Notes: generated from the letters alone by a model not told the origin. DNA of 64,000 bases from Geodermatophilus telluris (GCF_900102745.1 NZ_FMZF01000003.1:186001-250000); one strand, 5' to 3'. Positions 1 to 8,493 are shown, counted from the stretch's first letter. Made by a program: numbers and translations.

Positions 1-18
1 CATGCCGACGGCGACCAT
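1..18 (-). CDS. Start of a gene that runs off the left edge (partial)
   Basis: On the minus strand an ATG at position 18 follows a purine-rich AGAGAAGAGG stretch that can serve as a ribosome binding site. Only six codons (MVAVGM) are inside the window. It begins 27 bases after the acyl-CoA dehydrogenase stop on the same strand, so it is probably the next gene of that operon. No function can be given. Confidence 0.35.
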
Positions 19-45
19 GGCGGGCCTCTTCTCTGGGGTCGGAGG

Positions 46-1176
46 TCAGCGGGCCGGACGGGTCAGCGTCTTGGCCAGCTGGCCGAGCAGCACCTCGTTG
101 CCGCCCTCGTAGATGCGCATCGGGCGCGCGTTGCGGTAGAGCCGCTCGATCGTGGAGCCGGTGACGACGCCGAAGCGGCCGGTCATCTGCACGCACCGGT
201 CGGCCACGCGCGAGGCGGTCTCGGTGGCCGCGACCTTGGCCATCGACGACCAGTGCAGCGCACCCTGCGGGTCGGCGGCGGCCTTGGTGGCCGCGGAGTA
301 GGTGAGCAGCCGGGCCTGCTCGACCTCCATCCAGCAGGTGCCCAGCATCTGCGGGATCGGGCCCAGGCGGGCCAGCGGCTGGCCGAACTGCTCCCGGCCG
401 GTGGTGTGCGCGACCGCCTCGTCGAGGGCGGCCTGCGCCAGGCCCACCGCGGAGCCGGCCACCGACACCCGGAAGGAGGCCAGCGTCTGCAGCACCAGGG
501 GGAAGGCCTGGCCGGGCTGCCCGACGCGGGAGTCCAGCGGCACCCGGACGCCGTCGAAGCGGACCTCGCCGATGACGTGCGGGGCGATGAGGTCGGGCCC
601 GGAGGTCACGGTGACGCCGGGGGTGTCGGCCGGCACGAAGACCAGCGAGAAGCCGGCCTCCTCCTTGGCGAGCACGGTGAAGAAGGCCGCCGCGGGGGCG
701 TTGGTGATGAACGACTTGTGCCCGTCGAGCACCAGCTCGCCGTCGCGCTCGGCGACGGTGGTGGTGATCGAGCGCAGGTCCGAGCCGACGTCGGGCTCGG
801 TCAGGCACAGCGCGGCGACGGCCTCGACGGAGAGCACCCGGGGCAGCCACTCCTCCTGCACCCGCGCGCTGCCGGCCACCGACAGCGCGTAGCTGCCGAT
901 CCCCTGCATCGCGAACAGCGAGTCCAGGTGCGCCGACACCCCGCCGAAGGCCTCCCGGACGACGGTGACCGCGAGCGGGTCGACGGTCTCGCTCGCCCCG
1001 CCGTGCGCGGCCGGCACGGTGACCGACACCAGCCCGCTGGCCTGCAGCGCCTCGCGCATGACCGGGTCGACGTCGGTGGCGGCGTCGGCGTCCCCGGCGT
1101 GCCAGCGCACCTTGTCGGCGGTCTGCCGGGCCCGCTCGAGGAGGTCCCGGTGGGCGGCCGGCAGCTCGAAGGACAT
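46..1176 (-). CDS. Acyl-CoA dehydrogenase
   Basis: A 376-residue FAD-dependent acyl-CoA dehydrogenase, which introduces the alpha,beta double bond into an acyl-CoA thioester, the first step of beta-oxidation. The length matches the family (about 380). Family landmarks are the CLTEPDVGSD block in the middle domain, the C-terminal TGREQFGQPL block and a closing IYEGGNEVLLGQLAKTL region, where E in YEGGNE is at the usual flavin/substrate position. The open frame extends upstream, but the ATG at 1176 has a GAGAGGAG site in front and begins at the conserved MSFELPAAHRDLLERAR start. It is divergent from the thiolase gene across a 130-base region with repeats. The substrate (straight, branched or aromatic acyl-CoA) cannot be read from the sequence. 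Confidence 0.9.
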   Translation of the reverse strand: MSFELPAAHRDLLERARQTADKVRWHAGDADAATDVDPVMREALQASGLVSVTVPAAHGGASETVDPLAVTVVREAFGGVSAHLDSLFAMQGIGSYALSVAGSARVQEEWLPRVLSVEAVAALCLTEPDVGSDLRSITTTVAERDGELVLDGHKSFITNAPAAAFFTVLAKEEAGFSLVFVPADTPGVTVTSGPDLIAPHVIGEVRFDGVRVPLDSRVGQPGQAFPLVLQTLASFRVSVAGSAVGLAQAALDEAVAHTTGREQFGQPLARLGPIPQMLGTCWMEVEQARLLTYSAATKAAADPQGALHWSSMAKVAATETASRVADRCVQMTGRFGVVTGSTIERLYRNARPMRIYEGGNEVLLGQLAKTLTRPAR

Positions 1177-1230
1177 CCTGGCTCCTCTCGGGTGCACCCC
1201 GCGGGGCGCGGCAGACGCGGCTCGGCGCCG

Positions 1231-1275
1231 ACGTCCGGACGTATCCATGTTATTGGTGTTCATGGTTATTGTGTC
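1231..1275. promoter_or_regulatory. Divergent promoter/operator region with a palindrome and a tandem 15-base repeat
   Basis: This lies between the divergent acyl-CoA dehydrogenase and thiolase genes. Positions 1231-1242 are a perfect 12-base palindrome, ACGTCCGGACGT. Positions 1246-1260 (CATGTTATTGGTGTT) and 1261-1275 (CATGGTTATTGTGTC) form an imperfect tandem repeat, unusually A+T rich for this genome. The arrangement suits the binding of a regulator, possibly the GntR-type protein encoded at 4126-4884. That link is inference. Confidence 0.45.
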
Positions 1276-1306
1276 AACGACCACACCGACCTGAGGAGGC
1301 GGTCCC

Positions 1307-2497
1307 GTGCCCGCTGCCGTCGTCGTCGACGCCGTCCGCAGTCCGATGGGCCGCGGCAAGCCCGGAGGGGCGCTGTCCGGCCTGCACCCGGTCGACCTGC
1401 TCGCCCAGGTGCTGCAGGCCCTGGCCGCGCGCACCGGCCTCGATCCCGCCACCGTCGACGACGTCCTCGTGGGCTGCGTCGGCCAGAACGGCGAGCAGTC
1501 GGCCACGCCGGGCCGGCAGGCGGTGCTCGCCGCGGGCTGGCCGGAGTCGGTGCCCTCGGTGACCATCGAGCGCAAGTGCGGCTCGGGCCAGCAGGCGCTG
1601 GACTTCGCCGTCCAGGGCGTCGTCGCCGGCGCCTACGACGTGGTCGTGGCCGCCGGCGTGGAGTCGATGAGCCGGGTGCCGATGGGCTCGGCGCGCGGCG
1701 ACGCCGACCCGCACGGGCCGCGGGTCACCGAGCGGTACTCCCCCGGCCTGGTGCCGCAGGGCATCTCCGCCGAGCTCGTCGCCGACAAGTGGGGCCTGAC
1801 CCGCGAGCAGCTCGACGCCTACGCCGCCCGCTCGCACGCGCGCGCCGCCGAGGCCGCCGCGGCCGGCGTGTTCGACCGCGAGCTCGTCCCGGTGACCACG
1901 CCCGACGGGGTCGTCGCCGTCGACGAGACGATCCGGCCGGGCACCACCCCGGAGAAGCTGGCCGGCCTGAAGCCCGCGTTCGCCGGTCACCCGCTGGCCG
2001 CCCGGTACCCGTCGGTGGACTGGAAGATCACCGCCGGGAACTCCTCGCAGCTCACCGACGGCGCGGCCGCGGTGCTGGTCATGAGCGAGGAGCGCGCCGC
2101 CGCGCTCGGGCTGACGCCGCGGGCGCGGGTGGTGGCCAGCGCGGTCACCGGCGACGACCCCCTGCTCATGCTCACCGGGCCGATCCCGGCCACCCACAAG
2201 CTGCTGGCCCGCTCCGGGCTGTCCCTCGACGACGTCGCCGCCGTCGAGGTCAACGAGGCCTTCGCCTCGGTGCCGCTGGCCTGGCAGGCCGAGTTCGGCG
2301 TCGACGACGACCGGCTCAACCCGCGCGGGGGCGCCATCGCCCTCGGGCACCCGCTGGGCGCCTCCGGCGTCCGGCTGGCCACCACGCTGCTCGGGTTCCT
2401 CGAGGACACCGGGCAGCGCTACGGCCTGCAGACCATGTGCGAGGCCGGCGGCATGGCCAACGCGATGGTGCTCGAGAACCTCTCCGCGAAGAGCTAG
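1307..2497 (+). CDS. Acetyl-CoA C-acyltransferase (thiolase)
   Basis: A 396-residue thiolase that cleaves 3-ketoacyl-CoA with CoA, or condenses acyl-CoAs in reverse. The nucleophilic cysteine is C91 in ERKCGSGQQA. The second catalytic pair is the histidine of GGAIALGHPLGASG and the cysteine of TMCEAGGMANAM near the C-terminus. The GTG start is preceded by GAGGAGG at seven bases. It begins a plus-strand operon with the SDR (16-base gap) and the enoyl-CoA hydratase. With the divergent acyl-CoA dehydrogenase these genes cover all four beta-oxidation steps. The substrate class is not determinable from the sequence. Confidence 0.92.
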   Translation: MPAAVVVDAVRSPMGRGKPGGALSGLHPVDLLAQVLQALAARTGLDPATVDDVLVGCVGQNGEQSATPGRQAVLAAGWPESVPSVTIERKCGSGQQALDFAVQGVVAGAYDVVVAAGVESMSRVPMGSARGDADPHGPRVTERYSPGLVPQGISAELVADKWGLTREQLDAYAARSHARAAEAAAAGVFDRELVPVTTPDGVVAVDETIRPGTTPEKLAGLKPAFAGHPLAARYPSVDWKITAGNSSQLTDGAAAVLVMSEERAAALGLTPRARVVASAVTGDDPLLMLTGPIPATHKLLARSGLSLDDVAAVEVNEAFASVPLAWQAEFGVDDDRLNPRGGAIALGHPLGASGVRLATTLLGFLEDTGQRYGLQTMCEAGGMANAMVLENLSAKS

Positions 2498-2513
2498 GGA
2501 AGGGCTGATCGGC

Positions 2514-3281
2514 ATGGACGTCACTGCAGGGTCCGCGGTCGTCACCGGCGGGGCCTCGGGCCTCGGCCTGGCCACCGCCCGCCGGCTGGTCGAGCGCGGC
2601 GTGCCCACGGTCCTCGTCGACCTGCCGACCTCGGCCGGCGCCGAGCGGGCCGAGGAGCTCGGCGGCAAGACCCGCTTCGCCGCCGCCGACGTGACCGATC
2701 CCGACGCGGTCGCCGCCGCGGTCGCGCAGGCCGACGAGCTGGCCCCGCTGCGCACGCTGGTGCACTGCGCCGGCCGCGGCGGCGCGATGCGCGTCGTCGA
2801 CAAGGAGGGCAGGCCCGGGTCGCTCGAGTTCTACGAGTCGGTCGTGCGGGTGAACCTGATCGGCACGTTCAACGTGCTCAGCCAGGCCGCGGCGCGGATG
2901 GCCGCGCACGAGCCGGTGGACGGCGAGGAGCGCGGCGTCTGCGTCCTGACCGCCTCGGTGGCCGCGTGGGAGGGCCAGATCGGGCAGCTGCCCTACGCCT
3001 CGGCCAAGGCGGGCATCGTCGGGCTGACCCTGGTGGCCGCCCGCGACCTGGCCAGCAAGCAGATCCGGGTGGTGACGATCGCCCCGGGCACGTTCGACAC
3101 CCCGATCCTCGCCCGGCTGCCGGAGAACGTCCGCGACTCCCTCGGCCAGATGACGCCGCACCCCCGGCGGCTCGGCGTGCCCGACGAGTTCGCCCGCCTC
3201 GCGCTGGCCATCGTGGACAACCCGATGCTCAACGGCGAGACCATCCGGCTGGACGGCGCGATCCGGATGCAGCCCAAGTGA
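2514..3281 (+). CDS. SDR family oxidoreductase, 3-hydroxyacyl-CoA dehydrogenase type 2-like
   Basis: A 255-residue classical short-chain dehydrogenase. The nucleotide-binding motif TGGASGLG is at residues 11-18, and the active site is YASAK with Tyr161 and Lys165; a Ser in the VLTASVAAW strand completes the triad. An Asp (VLVDLP) after the second strand favours NAD over NADP. The overall pattern resembles the HSD17B10 type, which oxidises 3-hydroxy- and 2-methyl-3-hydroxyacyl-CoA. In this operon that would supply the third beta-oxidation step. GGGAAGGG precedes the ATG. The function is inferred from family and context. Confidence 0.85.
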   Translation: MDVTAGSAVVTGGASGLGLATARRLVERGVPTVLVDLPTSAGAERAEELGGKTRFAAADVTDPDAVAAAVAQADELAPLRTLVHCAGRGGAMRVVDKEGRPGSLEFYESVVRVNLIGTFNVLSQAAARMAAHEPVDGEERGVCVLTASVAAWEGQIGQLPYASAKAGIVGLTLVAARDLASKQIRVVTIAPGTFDTPILARLPENVRDSLGQMTPHPRRLGVPDEFARLALAIVDNPMLNGETIRLDGAIRMQPK

Positions 3282-3283
3282 GG

Positions 3284-3345
3284 AAGCACCGCAGCGAGCG
3301 CCAGCGAGCGAGGAGCGGAGCGAACGTGCTGCGGAGCAGCCGGAT
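3284..3345. repeat. Intergenic hairpin-like repeat rich in GCGAGCG
   Basis: The 70-base gap between the SDR and enoyl-CoA hydratase genes is filled by short repeats of AGCGAGCG and AGGAGCGGAGCG, bracketed by CCGCAGC (3289-3295) and GCTGCGG (3328-3334), which can pair. It appears to be a dispersed extragenic palindrome. It sits inside an operon, so it may affect mRNA processing rather than end transcription. Confidence 0.5.
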
Positions 3346-3351
3346 GACACA

Positions 3352-4122
3352 GTGACCGGAGAGCCGGAGGTCCGGGTCGAGCGCGACGGCGCCGTCCTCG
3401 TCGTCACCATCGACCGGCCGCAGGCCAAGAACGCGATCAACACCGCGGCGGCCGAGGGCATCGGCGCGGCGATGGAGCAGCTGGACACCGACGACTCGCT
3501 GTTCGTCGGCGTGCTCACCGGCGCCGGCGGGGTGTTCAGCGCCGGCATGGACCTCAAGGCGTTCCTCGCCGGGGAGAAGCCGCACGTGCCCGGCCGCGGG
3601 TTCGCCGGGCTGGTCGAGCGGCCGCCGGCCAAGCCGCTGATCGCCGCCGTCGAGGGGCCGGCGCTGGCCGGGGGCTTCGAGATCGCGCTGGCGTGCGACC
3701 TCGTCGTGGCCGGCGAGGGCGCCTCCTTCGGCCTGCCCGAGGTCAGGCGCGGGCTGCTCGCCGGCGGCGGCGGGCTGCTGCGGCTGCCGCGCAAGGCCGG
3801 GCTGCCCAAGGCCACCGAGTGGGCGCTGACCGGGGACCGGGTGAGCGCGGCGGAGGCGCACGCCGCCGGGGTGGTCAACCGGCTGGTGCCCGACGGGCAG
3901 GCACTGACGGCGGCGCTGGAGCTCGCCCGGCAGATCGCCGGCAACGGCCCGCTGGCGGTGCAGGGCACCAAGCGGATCCTCGCCGAGGGTCCCTCGTGGC
4001 CGGCCGCGGAGGCCTTCGCCCGGCAGTGGGAGGTCTACGCGCCGATCCGCGCCTCCGAGGACGCGAAGGAGGGCGCGCGGGCCTTCACCGAGAAGCGCGC
4101 GCCGGTGTGGCGGGGCCGCTGA
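3352..4122 (+). CDS. Enoyl-CoA hydratase/isomerase (crotonase fold)
   Basis: A 256-residue crotonase-family protein. The oxyanion-hole blocks are FSAGMDLKAF and EGPALAGGFEIALACDLV. FGLPEVRRGLL carries an acidic residue (Glu130) at a usual catalytic position. Members hydrate 2-enoyl-CoA to 3-hydroxyacyl-CoA, though some isomerise double bonds. The GTG start lies just after the intergenic repeat and has no clear Shine-Dalgarno site, so coupling to the upstream SDR is likely. It ends three bases before the convergent regulator gene. The preferred substrate is unknown. Confidence 0.88.
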   Translation: MTGEPEVRVERDGAVLVVTIDRPQAKNAINTAAAEGIGAAMEQLDTDDSLFVGVLTGAGGVFSAGMDLKAFLAGEKPHVPGRGFAGLVERPPAKPLIAAVEGPALAGGFEIALACDLVVAGEGASFGLPEVRRGLLAGGGGLLRLPRKAGLPKATEWALTGDRVSAAEAHAAGVVNRLVPDGQALTAALELARQIAGNGPLAVQGTKRILAEGPSWPAAEAFARQWEVYAPIRASEDAKEGARAFTEKRAPVWRGR

Positions 4123-4125
4123 CCC

Positions 4126-4884
4126 TCACTGCCAGCTGATCACCTGGTCCATCAGCTGCGGGTGCCGCTGGGTGACCCAGTCGGCGTACTCCTGCATGTG
4201 CTCGCGCATCAGCGCCTCGGCGGCGTCGGCGTCGCCCTCGGCGATGGCCCGGGCGATCGCGGCGTGCACCTCGAGCACGTGCCGGCGCTCGTCCTCGGGC
4301 GAGAGCAGGCCGGTGACCTGGTCGCGGAACACGTCCTCCAGCGAGACGCTCACCAGGTTGAGCACCGGGTTGCCCGACATGGAGGCCACCCCGCGGTGGA
4401 AGTCGGTGGTGGCGGCGTAGTAGGCCGAGTCGTCCTCGACCGCGGTGGTGTCCGGGTCGGCCACCTGACCCACCAGCTCCTGCCCGCGGCGCTCGGCCGC
4501 CAGCCGCGCCATCATCGGCTCGAGGACCAGGCGGGCCTCGATCAGCTGCCCGAAGGTCATCCCGCCGAGGTGGAAGAACAGCGTCGACATCCGGCCGTAG
4601 TCGCGGGTGCCGACCTCGATGACCATCGGCCCGCCGTTGCGGCCGGGCTTCATGGTGATCAGCCCGTGCACCTCGAGGATGCGCAGTGCCTCCCGCAGCG
4701 AGCCGCGGCCGACCCCGTAGTCCTCGAGCATCTGGGCCTCGGAGGACAGCAGCGTGCCCGGCGGCAGCTTCCGGGACACGATCTCGTGCACGATCTCCTG
4801 CGCCAGGGCCTCCGCGACCTTGGCGCCACGCTTGATGGGGCGCGGGGCCGATCCGTCGGCTCGGGGTCGCGCACTCACTGTCAT
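4126..4884 (-). CDS. GntR family regulator, FadR/FCD type
   Basis: A 252-residue regulator. Residues about 20-90 form a winged helix (LSSEAQMLEDYGVGRGSLRE). Residues about 110-235 form an FCD ligand-binding domain with candidate metal ligands D161, H163, H207 and H229. FCD regulators usually repress catabolic genes and respond to acids or CoA esters. It is convergent with the enoyl-CoA hydratase gene and is the likely local regulator of the beta-oxidation-like cluster. A longer frame reaches 4983, but the ATG at 4884 begins where family homology should; GTG two codons downstream is an alternative. No strong ribosome binding site is visible. Confidence 0.85.
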   Translation of the reverse strand: MTVSARPRADGSAPRPIKRGAKVAEALAQEIVHEIVSRKLPPGTLLSSEAQMLEDYGVGRGSLREALRILEVHGLITMKPGRNGGPMVIEVGTRDYGRMSTLFFHLGGMTFGQLIEARLVLEPMMARLAAERRGQELVGQVADPDTTAVEDDSAYYAATTDFHRGVASMSGNPVLNLVSVSLEDVFRDQVTGLLSPEDERRHVLEVHAAIARAIAEGDADAAEALMREHMQEYADWVTQRHPQLMDQVISWQ

Positions 4885-4912
4885 GGAGCAAGCGTAGGCC
4901 GGTGAGCGCCAG

Positions 4913-4927
4913 AACCTGATACTGGTT
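4913..4927. promoter_or_regulatory. Candidate autoregulatory operator of the GntR-type regulator
   Basis: The sequence AACCTGATACTGGTT contains the inverted arms AACC and GGTT and lies 29 bases upstream of the regulator's ATG. Size and position suit a GntR-type operator. No matching copy was seen near 1246-1275, so the assignment is tentative. Confidence 0.3.
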
Positions 4928-5045
4928 CGGCCGGATGCCCCGTTGGGGTCGCCCCACCACCGGCCGGCGCCCCTGTCGCGCACGTCATGGCCGACCCGCC
5001 GTGCCTCGCGGCGGCCGGCCCGCCCGACCCACCTACCGTGGACGG

Positions 5046-6449
5046 GTGCCCACCTGGCCCTCCGGTCGTCCCGTGCCCCACGCGCGCATCCCGGACCGGG
5101 CCTGGCGGGCGATCGCCGGCACCGGCCCGCCGACCGCGCCGATCGGGCTGCGCGCCCAGGCCAGCCGGATGGACGAGCTCACCGTGCACGCCGCGCTGGG
5201 GCTGGCCCTGCGCATCGGGGCGTCGATGCTCGCCGTCGGGGCGTCCGCGGCCGACGCGACCGCGACGGTGCTGCGGGTCGCCGCGGCCTACGGGCTGGGC
5301 CACTGCGCGATCGACATCACCTTCACCTCGATCACGATCAGCTTCGACCGGGAGGACGCGGTGCCGCTCACCGCGATGCGGGTGGTGAACACCAGCCGGC
5401 TGGACTACACCCGCCTGCAGGGTGTCACCGACGTGGCCCGGGCGGTCGGCGCCGGGGACGTCGACGTCGAGGAGGCGCACCGCCGGCTGGACCGCGTGGT
5501 CTCCGCGCCCGCCACCTACCGCCGCAGCGTGAGCGCGCTCGGCTGGGCCGGCGTGGCCGGCTGCTTCGGGCTGGTCCTCGGCGGGGGCTGGCGGGAGGCG
5601 CTGCTCGCGGCGCTGACGACCGCCCTGGTCGAGCAGGTGATGCGCGTGCTCAACCGGCGGAGCCTGCCGCTGTTCTTCCAGCAGGTCGCCGGTGCCGCGC
5701 TGGCCACCGGGGTCGCCGTCCTCCTGCTCGTCTCGGACGTCGAGGTGCAGACCTCACTGGTCGTCGCGGCCGGCATCGTGGTGCTCCTCGCCGGGCTGTC
5801 GCTGGTCGGCGCGGCCGAGGACGCCATCAGCGGGTTCCCGGTGACCGCCGCGGCCCGGGCCTTCGAGGTGGTGACGCTGACCACCGGGATCGTCGTCGGC
5901 ATCGCCGGCGTGCTCGACCTGGCCCGGCGCGCGCAGCTGCCGCTGACCGTCGTCGACCCCTCGGCGTCGCCGGTCCCCGTCCCGGTCGCGCTGGCCGCGT
6001 CCGCCGGGATCGCCGGGTTCTGGGCCCTGGCCAGCCTCGCCCGACCGCGCGCCGTGGCCCTGGCGGCGCTGGCGGGGGCGCTGGCCTGGACGACGTCCTG
6101 GGCGGCCGGCCAGGTGGGGGCCGGGCCCGCGCTGGCCAGCGGGGTCGCCGCCGTCGTCCTCGGGTTCTGCGGGGAGGTGCTGACCGAGCGGCTCCGGGTC
6201 CCCCCGCTGCTCGTCGCCGTCTGCGGCATCGTGCCGCTGCTGCCCGGGCTGGCCGTCTACCACGGCCTGTTCACCATCGTCGTCGACGCACGGATCGACG
6301 AGGGGCTCGGCGCCCTCGTCGGGGCCGCCGCGGTCGGGCTCGCGCTCGCCGCGGGCGTCACGCTGGGCGAGTACCTCGGCCGGCCGTTCGGCGGCGAGCG
6401 GGACCGCTACGACGAGCGGGTCCGCCGGCGCGCCATGACCACCGACTGA
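5046..6449 (+). CDS. ThrE-like threonine/serine exporter family protein
   Basis: A 467-residue integral membrane protein. The N-terminal part (about residues 35-190) matches the ThrE/DUF1212 domain, with the conserved ALRIGASMLAVGASAADAT stretch and a soluble segment ending in two helices. The rest holds about ten hydrophobic helices and a second ThrE-type half starting near ALAASAGIAGFWAL. ThrE of Corynebacterium glutamicum exports threonine and serine; specificity here is inferred. The frame is open from 4935, but the GTG at 5046 lies six bases after TACCGT (5035-5040), the pattern of a leaderless actinobacterial transcript. Confidence 0.8.
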   Translation: MPTWPSGRPVPHARIPDRAWRAIAGTGPPTAPIGLRAQASRMDELTVHAALGLALRIGASMLAVGASAADATATVLRVAAAYGLGHCAIDITFTSITISFDREDAVPLTAMRVVNTSRLDYTRLQGVTDVARAVGAGDVDVEEAHRRLDRVVSAPATYRRSVSALGWAGVAGCFGLVLGGGWREALLAALTTALVEQVMRVLNRRSLPLFFQQVAGAALATGVAVLLLVSDVEVQTSLVVAAGIVVLLAGLSLVGAAEDAISGFPVTAAARAFEVVTLTTGIVVGIAGVLDLARRAQLPLTVVDPSASPVPVPVALAASAGIAGFWALASLARPRAVALAALAGALAWTTSWAAGQVGAGPALASGVAAVVLGFCGEVLTERLRVPPLLVAVCGIVPLLPGLAVYHGLFTIVVDARIDEGLGALVGAAAVGLALAAGVTLGEYLGRPFGGERDRYDERVRRRAMTTD

Positions 6450-6506
6450 GGCCCCCCTCCGGGGCCCGAGGGCCGTTGCCCCCCGCCTCCCGCGGGAGGA
6501 CGCTCG

Positions 6507-6543
6507 ACCGCGCGGCGGGGCCGCAGGGGCGTCGCCGCGCGGT
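6507..6543. terminator. GC-rich hairpin between the ThrE-like and ABM-like genes
   Basis: Arms ACCGCGCGGCG (6507-6517) and CGCCGCGCGGT (6533-6543) pair perfectly over 11 bases around a 15-base loop. The hairpin is 57 bases after the ThrE-like stop and just before the next gene's GAGAGGAG site. It may end the upstream transcript or shape the leader of the next one. Confidence 0.45.
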
Positions 6544-6559
6544 CCGAGAGGAGAACGGC

Positions 6560-7186
6560 ATGTACGCCCGATCCACCACCATCCGCGCCGGCTCCGGCTC
6601 GCTCGACGACGCGATCGCCTACATGCGCGACGAGGTCTGGCCGGCGATGCAGGACATGGCGGGCTGCGTGGGCCTGTCGATGATGTGCGACCGGGAGACC
6701 GGCCGGTGCATCGCGACGTCGGCCTGGGAGGACCAGCAGGCGATGTGGGCCAGCGCCGACCGCATCCACCCGATGCGGGAGCACCTGGTGCAGCACTTCG
6801 GGGCGAGCGACGACATGGAGGTGCAGGAGTGGGAGATCGCCGTCCTGCACCGTGAGCACGCCGCCGCGGAGGGGGCCTGCGCCCGGATCACCTGGACCCG
6901 CGGCGAGCCGGGCCGGGCCGACCAGCTGCTCGACATGTACCGGTCGAGCCTGATGCCGCGGATCCAGGAGATGCCCGGCTTCTGCAGCCTCAGCATGCTC
7001 GTCGACCGGGACAGCGCCCGCGCCGTCGGCACGGTCGTCCTCGACGGGCGCGAGCACCTCGAGCAGACGCGGGAGCAGGCCCGGATGCTGCGCGAGGAGG
7101 GCGTCCGCATCCTGGGCGTCGACGTCCTCGACGTCGCGGAGATGGACCTCGTCCTCGCCCACCTCCGGGTGCCCGAGACCGTCTGA
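6560..7186 (+). CDS. Two-domain antibiotic-biosynthesis-monooxygenase-like (ABM) protein
   Basis: A 208-residue soluble protein made of two similar halves of about 100 residues. Both run strand - helix (DDAIAYMRDEVWPAMQDM; ADQLLDMYRSSLMPRIQEM) - GC/F-x-x-LSM strand - DRE/DRD turn, as in dimeric alpha/beta-barrel ABM or stress-responsive folds. The internal repeat suggests the two halves form one barrel. Such proteins can be cofactor-free monooxygenases or haem-binding proteins, but no catalytic residue pattern identifies a reaction. The ATG has a good GAGAGGAG site. The function is unknown. Confidence 0.7.
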   Translation: MYARSTTIRAGSGSLDDAIAYMRDEVWPAMQDMAGCVGLSMMCDRETGRCIATSAWEDQQAMWASADRIHPMREHLVQHFGASDDMEVQEWEIAVLHREHAAAEGACARITWTRGEPGRADQLLDMYRSSLMPRIQEMPGFCSLSMLVDRDSARAVGTVVLDGREHLEQTREQARMLREEGVRILGVDVLDVAEMDLVLAHLRVPETV

Positions 7187-7205
7187 CCTCGAGGCACCCG
7201 GCCGC

Positions 7206-7232
7206 GGGAGGGGCCCGGTGCGGGCTCCTCCC
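7206..7232. terminator. Bidirectional terminator between convergent genes
   Basis: GGGAGGGGCCCG (7206-7217) pairs with CGGGCTCCTCCC (7221-7232) with a single G-T wobble and a 3-base loop. It fills the gap between the ABM-like gene stop and the DUF4383 gene stop and can serve both strands. Confidence 0.65.
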
Positions 7233-7235
7233 ACC

Positions 7236-7952
7236 TCAGCCGAGCCGGCGCGTGCGGTCCTCGTCGAAGGACGTCCACACCCGCCGGCGGTCGGCCCGGC
7301 TGGTCACCCGGGCCATCGCGGCCACCCGGCGGCGCTGGTCGAAGGAGGCCACGTGCTGGACGACGGCGACCTCGGCCTCGCGCATCGCCCGCTCGACGGC
7401 GAACTCCGCCGGGGTCGACGGGTACTCGTGGTCCTCGACGGGGTCCTCCTCGAACGCGTGCGGGTGCGCGTACGGGCTGTCCTCGGGCAGGTGGCCGCCG
7501 ATCCGGCCGTAGGCGCCGAGCATGAGCAGCAGCAGCCCGACGACGACCGAGAACACGACGTTGCGGAACTCGAAGGCGAGGAGGTTGAGGCCGGTCCGCA
7601 GGACGGCCAGGTTGACCAGCGCGGACAGCAGGAACAGCGAGCCGACGACGATCATCACGGTCGAGGCGACGCGGGGCCCCCTCGCCGCGGCGACGGCGAG
7701 CACCAGCGCGACGACCACCGACAGGAGCGAGAGCAGGCCGTTCGAGGACAGGCCGAGGATGCGCTGGCCCTGGGTGGAGAAGAAGTCGAGGCCGCCGGCG
7801 AAGCCGAGGACGCCGAAGACGAGGAGGAACAGCGCCACGAGGACGGCACCGGTGCGCTGCACGACGAACACGCGGGCGCCGAGGCTGCGCCGTTCCCGCG
7901 GCGGCGCGGAGCGCGCGGCGGGGCGGTGCGGGAGGTGGAGTCGCAGGGTCAT
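7236..7952 (-). CDS. DUF4383 domain membrane protein
   Basis: A 238-residue protein with four hydrophobic helices (about residues 32-165), including FVVQRTGAVLVALFLLVFGV and the FRNVVFSVVVGLLLLMLG segment. This matches the DUF4383 family of small actinobacterial membrane proteins of unknown function. An acidic, His-rich linker and a roughly 80-residue charged C-terminal tail follow. The ATG at 7952 is preceded by CGGGAGC. The frame extends further upstream without family homology. No function is known. Confidence 0.75.
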   Translation of the reverse strand: MTLRLHLPHRPAARSAPPRERRSLGARVFVVQRTGAVLVALFLLVFGVLGFAGGLDFFSTQGQRILGLSSNGLLSLLSVVVALVLAVAAARGPRVASTVMIVVGSLFLLSALVNLAVLRTGLNLLAFEFRNVVFSVVVGLLLLMLGAYGRIGGHLPEDSPYAHPHAFEEDPVEDHEYPSTPAEFAVERAMREAEVAVVQHVASFDQRRRVAAMARVTSRADRRRVWTSFDEDRTRRLG

Positions 7953-8201
7953 GGTCAGCTCCCGATGGCGGAGGTGCCCCCATTCTGCGCCCCTCCCCGG
8001 CGCCCGGCGGGAGTCCCGTCGTCCTTTCTCCGACCGCCCGCGGCGCCCCGGCCACAGCTCTCGGCCGGACCGCGACGGGGACGACCCGGGCGATCCGGTC
8101 GTGCACAACAGACCTGCGGCGGGGGGCCTCACTCGGGCGGGTGGAGCGCACCTCGCGGAGGACCGAGCAGCCCCGTCCCGCCACGGAGCCGTCGCGGCAG
8201 C

Positions 8202-8207
8202 TAGGGT
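8202..8207 (+). promoter_or_regulatory. Candidate -10 element of the cold-shock gene
   Basis: TAGGGT at 8202-8207 would start transcription near 8214 and give a leader of about 60 bases, common for csp genes. No good -35 is seen. The rest of the 322-base gap (7953-8274) shows no gene. It must also hold the promoter of the divergent DUF4383 gene. Confidence 0.35.
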
Positions 8208-8274
8208 CGTGTCCGTCGGGAAGGCCCTGCGCACTGGCAGGACCCCGATGCACCACCTCAGCTAGGAGCGAGCA

Positions 8275-8478
8275 ATGCCCGAAGGAACTGTCAAGTGGTT
8301 CAACGCGGAGAAGGGGTTCGGCTTCGCCACCCCTGACGGTGGCGGACCGGATGTGTTCGTCCACTACTCGGCCATCCAGACCAGCGGGTACCGCTCGCTC
8401 GACGAAGGCCAGCGGATCTCGTTCGACGTCGAGCAGGGTCAGAAGGGCCCGCAGGCGGCGAACGTCACCCCGCTCTGA
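8275..8478 (+). CDS. Cold-shock protein (CspA family)
   Basis: A 67-residue single cold-shock domain. RNP1 is KGFGFAT and RNP2 is VFVHYSAI, preceded by the canonical [13 protein letters not shown] start. These proteins bind single-stranded nucleic acid and act as RNA chaperones. Length and composition are typical of actinobacterial CspA. TAGGAGCGAG gives a ribosome binding site. A strong terminator follows 15 bases after the stop, so the gene is monocistronic. Whether it is cold-inducible cannot be judged. Confidence 0.95.
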   Translation: MPEGTVKWFNAEKGFGFATPDGGGPDVFVHYSAIQTSGYRSLDEGQRISFDVEQGQKGPQAANVTPL

Positions 8479-8493
8479 TCTCCTGATCAGCTC

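Noticed and set aside
253-2508. Long open frame of about 750 codons on the plus strand across the acyl-CoA dehydrogenase and thiolase genes
   Set aside because: Translation is Arg/Gly/Pro-rich nonsense from an alternative frame of two well-supported genes; such frames are long everywhere at this G+C.
8479-8493. Palindromic TGATCTCCTGATCA after the cold-shock gene as a member of the second repeat family
   Set aside because: It shares only GATCA with the family and lacks the adjacent stem.
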